Of a stretch of DNA of 13,708 nt, positions 7,492 through 13,708 are shown in pieces. Position 1 is the first letter of the stretch. Each line of letters opens with the position of its first letter. A program made the position numbers and the translations under genes. The stretch lies in NCBI GenBank assembly GCA_019308525.1, contig JAFDIC010000062.1:1-13708 (forward strand), read 5' to 3'. The notes below the pieces were generated by a model. The model made no database searches. It was not told the DNA's origin and worked only from the letters and a program-made list of their open reading frames with translations. Origin of the DNA: Deltaproteobacteria bacterium. GTDB taxonomy: Bacteria > Desulfobacterota > DSM-4660 > Desulfatiglandales > HGW-15.

Positions 7492-7575
7492 AAGCGAAAT
7501 AAACTTGGCATTTTTATCGAATTACTTTCTTTTTCCCTTAAGTTATCAATATTAAGGTCGTGCACTCAACTTATC

Positions 7576-10500
7576 ATGCCATCTAAAGCGCTTGAAATAA
7601 ATCTGGCCAAGAGCCGCGTTGATATCACCATCAGCGAAAAATATCTGGTGCTCCAAGAGGTGATGTCAAAATACCAGGGTGTCATGGAGGGACTGGAGGC
7701 ATTCCTCAAGGAGGTCTGTCACCCCCTCAAGAATTGGGAGTTCATTGTAAAGGAGGCCCGCAATTACGCCCTTAACTATTTTCATCTCCTGATCAACCAC
7801 CCTGATGGCCCTGAAGCTGCCAGGGTATTTCTGGATATATTGTTTGAAGCCTTTGAAGACTCTCAGGATGAGCAGACCCGGACTGAAGCTGTCGACAACC
7901 TTCTCCGCTATATTCAAAAGATAATCAAAGACGCCGGTACGGAACTATCCAGGTTTCTCCCCATTCTCAATTACGCATTTGAACGAATGGGCTCCTACAA
8001 TGGGGAGCTTTTCTTCCACTTCGTAAAGAGTTTTTACCAGCTAGACAGGCTGGGCAAAGACTTAGGGGAAAAGAGCCCTGTGGATTCAGATTTCAGGCCT
8101 GTCAACAAACTATTGGCCAAGTACTACAGGGAGTCTTATGGCCACTGGCTGGGTGAAGAGGATCCCCTTACATGGTTTTTGGAGGAAGCCGGCCTGGGCG
8201 GCGTGGGGGACAACCGAGACCTCCTTGAAATATTCTCCCCCATCTCCCATGATCGGCTGAGGTCTTACAGAGGTGAACTTGACAGGATCCTCGAGGAACA
8301 TGATACCGGTTCAAGATCCCTCTTGGAAAGCCTTGTTCAATTGCCTGGATACTCCAAGATAGTGAATTGCTATAAGGAGACCCCCCAGAGGCTCTTCAAG
8401 GTCGGAGCTCAATCCGGCCCGGGGAACTACTGGAAGCTCCTCTTTCTCCTCCATGTAATGAGAACTGCCGGGCTGTCTTCCATACACCAGGATACCCTGA
8501 GGGCCATCAACAAGACCTTATCTTGGCTCATAGAGCACGAAGAGATAGAGAAAATTCAGCTACTCATAGAGAAGACCTTTAATATTTTGAAAGACAGCGT
8601 GAAAAAGTACCCTGATACGGCCCTGAATTGCCTCGTCAATATGGGAAAGGCCGTTTACCAGACCGATGAAAGTGACCTTGTGGATTTCTTTATCAGGCAG
8701 GCCGTGTCCCTGGGTTTCCACACCCCTGATCTAAGAGGAGTCGGCGACGACTGGCAAATTCAGGCGAATACCTACCATATACAAAACATCCGCACATGGC
8801 TCCAATTGATAGAGCTGAATCCCAAGTGGTCAAAGACCCTGCTCTCTTCCTTGGTCATTAACCTGTCCCTCGGGGGTGTATTCATCAAGGACACCGATCT
8901 TTTCCCCAGGGATATTACGCAGTTCCTGAACAGCGATATCGGACCGGTCTACAATCTGGCCAAACAGCTCACCCGGCTCTTTCCCGCTTACTTCAACGAA
9001 ATCGGAGCAGAAGGTCGTCTGCGGGACATATCCACGCGGATGGATGAGATATGCCTCCGCAAGGACGTACTCGTACATTTTGTGAGAAAACAGAGCCACG
9101 TGGAGAGCAGCAATCAGATCATACACCTGGTTGGAGCCCTGCTGGAGTTTTGGATGACCAGGGACAAGCAATGCTTGGAACCCTACATACCATCCATCAC
9201 GTATTCCCAGGTTACCGAAGAAGGTCCTTTTGTGGATGGAGTACATACCTTCCTCAGCTACATCTTTGAGAGAAACAACCTTTCAACGATCAAGGATCTA
9301 TTGGTTGCAGGCGACCTGAAGGGGATCGACGATGAGGTCCCCGGGGTCTCTGAGGCAGACAGGGAACGCGTCAACCTGGTCATATCCTTTTATAAACTCC
9401 TCTACCAGAAGTATCACTCAAGCTTCATCGAGTTCGGGGAATACCTCAGGCAACTCCCTCCCAGGTCATTCCCTGACCTGGACAAACTCAAGAAGACCTT
9501 GTCACTCTCGGACCCAAGGAAAAAACTCAATGGCATCCTCAACTTCTTAGAACGGCTGAAAGAAATCATCCTCTCCCCAAGGCACTACGAGGTAAAGGAA
9601 GACATATACAGGAAAAGGCATATCGCTGTTGACATACCTTCCATGTACGGGAGCTATCGGGAGAAGAAGTTTGATGCCCTTGGACTGACCTTCCGCCTGG
9701 AGGCCATCGTTAATGCCCTGTTCGAGGATCTGATCGCGGATATCGACCTTGAACTGGTCACCAGCGCAACCCTTTCCCAAATCTATGACTACCTGATGCT
9801 CTTCTGTCGTGCCCTCAAATTGGATGGGATCACTTCCTCGGCTATTGAAAGCCAACTGGACTTACTGTCCCACTCTCTGAAGGTGAGGGAGTTTTCTTCT
9901 ACCCAGTACTTAGACATATTCAGGGGGTTTTCAAACGCCGTAAAGAACATTGTTAATGATTTCTTCAACCGCATCCACGAAGAAAACCTGGCCACCATTG
10001 TAAAACAGATGCCTTACTCCTCCCTGAAGGCCAAATACAGGCCCCCTGAAGGCCCGGGAGATGACGAAAAGCTCCTTCACCGAGTTTCGGAGATTTTCCT
10101 GCGGGAAAGGATCACCTCTTCCCTCGGTCTTCAACAGCTTGATGTCTTCATAAGCAGAATCGTAAACACCCTGTCCCAGCAATCAGAGAAGCTGCCCAGG
10201 GAAAAGCTTCGCATTCTTTTGAGCTATGACCCGCATAATGCGGCCACCCCTCTCAATCCTGTCAGCAGGAAGGTGAAGGACATCATCTACCTGGGGAACA
10301 AGGGCTTGAACCTGATAAAACTTATCGAAAACGGTTTTCCTATTCCTCCGGGCTTTATTATTACCACCGAGATATTTCGTTTTCAGGAAATATTCGAAAC
10401 TTACCCGCCAGCGGAGAACAACCTGAAGAGCCAAATAGTCCGAGAGCTTTCCAGGCTGGAAAGGTATACACAGCAAAGATTCGGCGACCCGAAAAATCCA

Positions 10501-11751
10501 TTGCTCCTGTCTGTCAGGAGCGGCTCACCTATCTCTCTTCCCGGCATGATGGATACTTTCTTGAATGTGGGCATAAACGAAGAGATTGCGCGGGGAATTG
10601 ACCTTGGTCCCAGGCCTTCCTGGTTCGCATGGGATTGCTACCGCAGATTCCTCCAATCCTACGGGATGGCCTTTGGCCTGAACAGGGATGATTTCGACGA
10701 GATCATAGCCGACTTTAAGAAGCGCCATGGAGTCAGTTACAAGCGCCAGTTTACCGGGGATCAGATGAGAGATATCGCCCTGAGATACAAGGAGCTGATA
10801 AGGGACAGGGGAGTCCGGATCGAGGAATCCCCCTTTGATCAACTCTATCTTGTTGTCCGCAAGGTTTTCGAATCATGGTATTCGCCAAAGGCCAAAACCT
10901 ACCGGAGGATAATGGGGATATCCGATGACTGGGGCACTGCTGTGACGGTTCAAAAGATGGTCTTCGGCAACCTTTCTCAAGAATCAGGCTCCGGGGTGGT
11001 CTTTACCCATAATCCCAGGTGGCCTGGAGACAAGCTGAGGCTCTGGGGTGACTTTAGCTTGGGGAACCAGGGTGAAGATGTCGTCTCGGGCCTGGTTGAA
11101 ACCCTCCCCATCTCAGTTGAACAGGCCGAGGCGGAAAACCGGGATCGGGAAATCACCCTCGAGACCCATTTCCCAGACATCTACAAGACCCTGCGCTATC
11201 TTGCCAAGCACTTGGTATACAACAGGAAGTGGGAGCCGCAAGAGATGGAGTTTACATTCGAGGCCCCGTCAAAGAAAAAACTGTTCTTTCTCCAGACCAG
11301 GGATATGGCTATCAGGGAGAGGAAAAGGGTTCTGTCCTTCGCCTTTACACCCGAGACACAATCTCATCTGATCGGTCACGGCATAGGTGTAAGCGGCGGT
11401 GCGATGGCAGGTAGGGTTGTCTATAACATGGATGAGATACGTTATTGGAAGGACAGGGAACCCCAGGCCCCTCTAATCCTCATCAGGGGCGATACGGTCC
11501 CTGATGACATAAGGGAGATTCATGAGACAGACGGCCTGCTCACGGCCCGAGGTGGCTCCACGTCCCATGCTGCGATTGTGGCCCACAGGCTCGGCAAGAC
11601 CTGCGTAGTGGGATTCGTCAATCTCGTGTGCATGGAAAAGGAAAGTAGATCCTTAATTGACGGCATGGAATTGAAGACGGGGGATTGGATAAGCATTGAC
11701 GGGCAGAAAGGCTCGGTGTACGCCGGCAGGATAAAAATCAAGGAGGCCTAG
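7576..11751 (+). CDS. PPDK/PEP-synthase-like dikinase lacking the PEP/pyruvate barrel, with an 890-residue unknown N-terminal region
   Basis: The 1391-residue product has a recognisable C-terminal third. From about 895 an ATP-grasp domain of pyruvate phosphate dikinase type runs through LGNKGLNLIKLIENGFPIPPG, SVRSGSPISLPGMMDT (R981, the conserved ATP-site arginine), SGVVFTHNP (about 1137-1147) and FFLQTRD. From about 1270 comes the phosphohistidine swivel domain, ending in TARGGSTSHAAIVAHRLGK with the phospho-accepting H1331. PPDK and PEP synthase then continue with a PEP/pyruvate TIM barrel; here the protein stops about 60 residues after the histidine. Residues 1-890 look helix-rich and match nothing I recognise. 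It can probably autophosphorylate on His from ATP, but the final acceptor is unknown. There is no Shine-Dalgarno sequence near the ATG (AAGG is 18 nt away). The GAPDH-like gene follows 11 bp downstream. Confidence 0.85.
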   Translation: MPSKALEINLAKSRVDITISEKYLVLQEVMSKYQGVMEGLEAFLKEVCHPLKNWEFIVKEARNYALNYFHLLINHPDGPEAARVFLDILFEAFEDSQDEQTRTEAVDNLLRYIQKIIKDAGTELSRFLPILNYAFERMGSYNGELFFHFVKSFYQLDRLGKDLGEKSPVDSDFRPVNKLLAKYYRESYGHWLGEEDPLTWFLEEAGLGGVGDNRDLLEIFSPISHDRLRSYRGELDRILEEHDTGSRSLLESLVQLPGYSKIVNCYKETPQRLFKVGAQSGPGNYWKLLFLLHVMRTAGLSSIHQDTLRAINKTLSWLIEHEEIEKIQLLIEKTFNILKDSVKKYPDTALNCLVNMGKAVYQTDESDLVDFFIRQAVSLGFHTPDLRGVGDDWQIQANTYHIQNIRTWLQLIELNPKWSKTLLSSLVINLSLGGVFIKDTDLFPRDITQFLNSDIGPVYNLAKQLTRLFPAYFNEIGAEGRLRDISTRMDEICLRKDVLVHFVRKQSHVESSNQIIHLVGALLEFWMTRDKQCLEPYIPSITYSQVTEEGPFVDGVHTFLSYIFERNNLSTIKDLLVAGDLKGIDDEVPGVSEADRERVNLVISFYKLLYQKYHSSFIEFGEYLRQLPPRSFPDLDKLKKTLSLSDPRKKLNGILNFLERLKEIILSPRHYEVKEDIYRKRHIAVDIPSMYGSYREKKFDALGLTFRLEAIVNALFEDLIADIDLELVTSATLSQIYDYLMLFCRALKLDGITSSAIESQLDLLSHSLKVREFSSTQYLDIFRGFSNAVKNIVNDFFNRIHEENLATIVKQMPYSSLKAKYRPPEGPGDDEKLLHRVSEIFLRERITSSLGLQQLDVFISRIVNTLSQQSEKLPREKLRILLSYDPHNAATPLNPVSRKVKDIIYLGNKGLNLIKLIENGFPIPPGFIITTEIFRFQEIFETYPPAENNLKSQIVRELSRLERYTQQRFGDPKNPLLLSVRSGSPISLPGMMDTFLNVGINEEIARGIDLGPRPSWFAWDCYRRFLQSYGMAFGLNRDDFDEIIADFKKRHGVSYKRQFTGDQMRDIALRYKELIRDRGVRIEESPFDQLYLVVRKVFESWYSPKAKTYRRIMGISDDWGTAVTVQKMVFGNLSQESGSGVVFTHNPRWPGDKLRLWGDFSLGNQGEDVVSGLVETLPISVEQAEAENRDREITLETHFPDIYKTLRYLAKHLVYNRKWEPQEMEFTFEAPSKKKLFFLQTRDMAIRERKRVLSFAFTPETQSHLIGHGIGVSGGAMAGRVVYNMDEIRYWKDREPQAPLILIRGDTVPDDIREIHETDGLLTARGGSTSHAAIVAHRLGKTCVVGFVNLVCMEKESRSLIDGMELKTGDWISIDGQKGSVYAGRIKIKEA

Positions 11752-11762
11752 GAGAGACTGCC

Positions 11763-13058
11763 ATGCAAGGTGAAGAAAGAAATGGGGCAAAGAGTGATTT
11801 AAGATTGGGAATCAACGGCTTGGGCAGGATCGGCAAATTGACCCTCTGGCACCACGTCGGTCGAAAGCACTTCAAGGAGATCGTCGTCAACATAGGGAGA
11901 GAGGCCGGGACTTCTCTCAAGGATATTGCCCATTACGTGGAAAGGGATTCCACTTACGGGGCGCTCCACAAGTACCTGTATGGACACAGGGGGCAGAGGG
12001 TCATCTCCCAGGTTGATGAAGATGCCGGTGCCATGAACATCGATGGTATCCAAGTAAGGATCTTGAGACAATACAGGAATCCGAAGGATATTAGATGGGG
12101 CGATTACGGTGTAAGGCTGGTTGTAGATGCCACGGGAAAATTCTTGGACCCGACCTTACCTTCGGAGCACTCCGGGGGCTCAATCCGGGGGCATCTCGAC
12201 TCAGGGGCGGAAAGGGTAATAATCTCGGCCCCCTTCAAGATAAAGGACAAGAAAAAGGCCATGCCTGAGGATGCGGTAACAACGGTAATGGGCGTAAATG
12301 ATAACGACTATGATCCAAGGACCCATCGCATTATTTCAGGAGCATCATGTACGACTACCTGCCTTGCCCACATGATGAAGCCTTTGATCGACTATCTAGG
12401 GGCCAAGAAGATATTGACTGCCTCGATGGCTACGGTCCATTCGGTCACCCCGTCCCAGATGGTTCTTGACCGCCTTGCCAAGCCTGGCGCCACCGACTTG
12501 AGAAAAAACCGGAGCATCTTCAACAACATCATCCTCACGACGACCGGTGCAGCGAGGACCCTTGAGCTGGTGATTCCCGAGATGAAGCAAATCGGTTTTA
12601 TCGCTGAATCTGTCCGCATTCCCAGTACAACGGGCTCCCTGATCATCCTTGTCGTCAATTTCCAGGAAGACCTCGCGGGCAAGCCCATCAGGAGGGAGAT
12701 GATCAACCAGATTTACAGGGAGACCGCTGACAAGGATCTGAACGGCTACCTTCATTATACCGAGGAGCAGAATGTCTCTAGTGATATCATAGGAATTCCA
12801 AGGGCGGCAGCCATCATAGAGGGGCACGAAACGCACACCAGGACGGCGGAAGTGACCTTTGATCCCGGTATGCTCTTTGGCCTCAACAAGGATCTTCAGC
12901 AGCAACTGAGCCATAGCGTGGCAAGGTTCTCCATCACCCAGGCGGTAATCTACGGATGGTATGACAACGAGATGGGAAGCTACGTCAACATGCTCGGCGA
13001 CCTCACGACCATGGCTCTGATTTCTCTCCTCGATCACCCCGCGCTCTGTGAAAGATAG
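11763..13058 (+). CDS. Divergent glyceraldehyde-3-phosphate dehydrogenase homologue
   Basis: The 431-residue product has the GAPDH frame: an N-terminal GINGLGRIGK (16-25), the catalytic cysteine in GASCTTTC (C196), a histidine in TVHSVTPSQ (H226), a phosphate-site arginine in SVRIPSTTG (R285) and the C-terminal WYDNEMGS (399-406). Standard enzymes have about 335 residues, so this one carries extra sequence, mostly before the cysteine and in the C-terminal half. Several near-invariant positions differ: CTTNCLAP reads CTTTCLAH, HAYTxDQ reads HSVTPSQ, and the acidic residue after the second strand that binds the NAD ribose (usually VxINDP) is replaced by VVNIGR. It may use NADP or another aldehyde. 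AGGAGAG overlaps the dikinase-like stop codon and sits 7 nt before this ATG, so translation is probably coupled. Its last 25 bp overlap the opposite-strand selenoprotein gene. Confidence 0.8.
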   Translation: MQGEERNGAKSDLRLGINGLGRIGKLTLWHHVGRKHFKEIVVNIGREAGTSLKDIAHYVERDSTYGALHKYLYGHRGQRVISQVDEDAGAMNIDGIQVRILRQYRNPKDIRWGDYGVRLVVDATGKFLDPTLPSEHSGGSIRGHLDSGAERVIISAPFKIKDKKKAMPEDAVTTVMGVNDNDYDPRTHRIISGASCTTTCLAHMMKPLIDYLGAKKILTASMATVHSVTPSQMVLDRLAKPGATDLRKNRSIFNNIILTTTGAARTLELVIPEMKQIGFIAESVRIPSTTGSLIILVVNFQEDLAGKPIRREMINQIYRETADKDLNGYLHYTEEQNVSSDIIGIPRAAAIIEGHETHTRTAEVTFDPGMLFGLNKDLQQQLSHSVARFSITQAVIYGWYDNEMGSYVNMLGDLTTMALISLLDHPALCER

Positions 13059-13657
13059 GAGACTATGGCTTTTTCGAGCGCAGAGGGCTTGAACCCAAAG
13101 GGTCCCAACCCCCCCCCCGCATACACTACCCGTCCATCCAGGCCGATGAGGTACAACCGTGTAGGCCAGGCAGCGTAGGCCCTATTAACCTGATCATCCG
13201 TTTCATCTACGTAGGTGGGAATCCCGTGATCCAGGGTGGACGCGCAAATTCGGGCAATAGAGCGCCGATCCCCGATGGTTTTTGGATCATAGACGTCTTT
13301 CGCCGCCCTTGTTCCCTTGATCTTCAGCAAGACTCCTAGCAGCCCCCCGCCCAGCCACCATCCGTCCACAGGGTGGGCCTCTCGTATGTAAATCACCAGG
13401 AATTGGACGTCTTTATGATACTTGGCATATAATTCGCTGAGGCGTCCAGCCCCATCGACAAAAACAGGTCAGGTGTAATTACCGAAGATGAGGGCAACAG
13501 GCTTACGGTTACGGAAGTCTGAAAGTCGGATAGGGTTTTCTCCGTTAACATCCCTGAGTTCAAAGTCTGGCGCCATATCCCCGACCTTCGGGGCGAGAGC
13601 ATTGTGGTAATGCTGCCAATCTTTTGCCTGTCTGCGGTCCTTCATGGTCTCTAGCAT
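13034..13657 (-). CDS. Iodothyronine-deiodinase-like selenoprotein (in-frame TGA read as selenocysteine, U63)
   Basis: One reading frame runs from ATG 13657 to TGA 13034-13036, interrupted only by a TGA at 13469-13471. Before it: APDFELRDVNGENPIRLSDF, then VALIFGNYT. After it, in the same frame: PVF, then KDVQFLVIYIREAHPVDGWW. Vertebrate deiodinases read NFGSCTUPxF followed by FLVIYIEEAHxSDGW, so the TGA falls exactly on the family's selenocysteine. The rest (RRSIARICASTL, IPTYVDE, AWPTRLYLIGLDGRVVY, GPFGFKPSALEKAI) completes a thioredoxin-fold domain, giving 207 residues with U63. No membrane anchor is seen, so it is presumably cytoplasmic. Bacterial members are not known to act on thyroid hormone; a thiol or peroxide redox role is more likely. 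GGAGG lies 5 nt before ATG 13657. The frame stays open to the window edge, so a longer N terminus is possible. Confidence 0.88.
13109..13118 (-). repeat. Ten-base G homopolymer inside the selenoprotein gene
   Basis: Read on the coding strand, ten consecutive G encode the glycines just before LGPFGF. With ten bases the frame stays correct through to the conserved end. Such a tract is prone to slippage or to sequencing length errors. Confidence 0.8.
13434..13458 (-). promoter_or_regulatory. Candidate bacterial SECIS hairpin
   Basis: In the mRNA, 10 nt after the UGA, TCGATGGGGC (13458-13449) pairs with GCCTCAGCGA (13443-13434). Ten positions pair with one A-G mismatch and one G-U wobble, closing a five-base loop UGGAC. 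Guanines occupy loop positions 2 and 3, about 21-23 nt after the UGA. Known bacterial SECIS elements bound by SelB have a small G-containing loop about 16-37 nt downstream of the UGA. The fold was done by eye. Confidence 0.7.
13469..13471 (-). other. In-frame UGA selenocysteine codon
   Basis: The codon follows N-Y-T and precedes P-V-F, matching the T-U-P of deiodinases. An ordinary gene caller would end one ORF here and start a second at a downstream GTG near 13396, losing the active site. Confidence 0.85.
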
Positions 13658-13662
13658 TTGGG

Positions 13663-13667
13663 CCTCC
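13663..13667 (-). promoter_or_regulatory. Ribosome binding site supporting the selenoprotein start at 13657
   Basis: GGAGG on the minus strand is 5 nt before the ATG at 13657. The competing TTG at 13669 would overlap this site and has no comparable signal of its own. Confidence 0.55.
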
Positions 13668-13708
13668 AATATGTGAGCAAATTGTCCAACGCATATTACA
13701 CTACCACT

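Larger units (their letters stand above)
7091..7575. other. Divergent regulatory spacer between pckG and the dikinase-like gene
   Basis: This 485-bp spacer has two compositional halves. Roughly 7091-7310 is GC-rich and contains the open but probably untranslated extension upstream of pckG. Roughly 7320-7575 is clearly AT-rich. The AT-rich half holds an extended -10 promoter candidate (7330-7338) and a 15-nt palindrome (7477-7491). There is also a 25-codon ORF at 7393-7470 with only a poor ribosome site, which I do not call. No tRNA or recognisable riboswitch is visible. Confidence 0.55.

Noticed and set aside
7501..7530. Sigma-54-type promoter suggested by TTGGCA near 7505
   Set aside because: The matching -12 GC element is absent at the required spacing.
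7576..11751. Annotation as pyruvate phosphate dikinase (ppdK) or PEP synthase (ppsA)
   Set aside because: The PEP/pyruvate-binding barrel that defines both enzymes is missing after the phosphohistidine domain, so the reaction cannot be assigned.
12396..13037. 213-codon minus-strand ORF opposite the GAPDH-like gene
   Set aside because: It is a shadow of the GAPDH homologue; its translation shows no recognisable domain while the plus strand has conserved motifs throughout.
13034..13657. Interpretation as a pseudogene or as two separate small proteins
   Set aside because: The frame is kept across the TGA, family sequence continues directly on both sides, the TGA coincides with the family's Sec site and a SECIS-like hairpin follows. 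No other disabling change is seen.

Overview
The window (13.7 kb, moderately GC-rich, about half G+C by eye) looks like a chromosomal segment of an anaerobic bacterium, most likely a deltaproteobacterium (Desulfobacterota). The reasons are a molybdopterin oxidoreductase, an archaeal-like GTP-type PEP carboxykinase, a fumarate/adenylylsulfate-reductase-like flavoprotein paired with a tiny 2x[4Fe-4S] ferredoxin, a MetE/UroD-like protein and a probable selenoprotein. The taxonomic placement is inference. I see no rRNA, tRNA, CRISPR array, insertion sequence or phage gene.

Layout. (1) 2-268 (+): the last 88 codons of a molybdopterin oxidoreductase that begins outside the window, converging with (2) a MetE/UroD-superfamily protein, 279-1304 (-). 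(3) A divergent 310-bp intergenic region leads into a tightly spaced + strand cluster: a five-repeat S1-domain RNA-binding protein (1615-3051), an FAD flavoprotein (3089-4756) and a small ferredoxin (4773-5015). (4) Converging on that cluster is pckG, GTP-type PEP carboxykinase (5111-7090, -). (5) A 485-bp AT-rich divergent spacer (7091-7575) carries an extended -10 promoter candidate and a 15-nt palindrome. (6) On the + strand follow a 1391-aa dikinase-like protein (7576-11751) and, translationally coupled to it, a divergent GAPDH homologue (11763-13058). (7) Convergent with and overlapping the end of the GAPDH gene by 25 bp is an iodothyronine-deiodinase-like gene (13034-13657, -) interrupted by an in-frame TGA.

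The most notable item is the last one. Deiodinase-family sequence continues in the same frame on both sides of the TGA, the TGA sits exactly where deiodinases carry selenocysteine, and a hairpin with a G-containing loop lies about 10-35 nt downstream, as expected for a bacterial SECIS element. I annotate one 207-residue selenoprotein (U63) rather than a pseudogene or two ORFs.

How the genes may work together: pckG makes PEP from oxaloacetate; the dikinase-like protein has the PPDK-type ATP-grasp and phosphohistidine swivel domains but no PEP/pyruvate barrel, with a large unrecognised N-terminal half; the GAPDH homologue sits lower in the same gluconeogenic direction. The locus therefore looks like a central-carbon (PEP node) neighbourhood with non-standard components. 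The flavoprotein/ferredoxin pair is probably a cytoplasmic electron-transfer module with an unidentified substrate.
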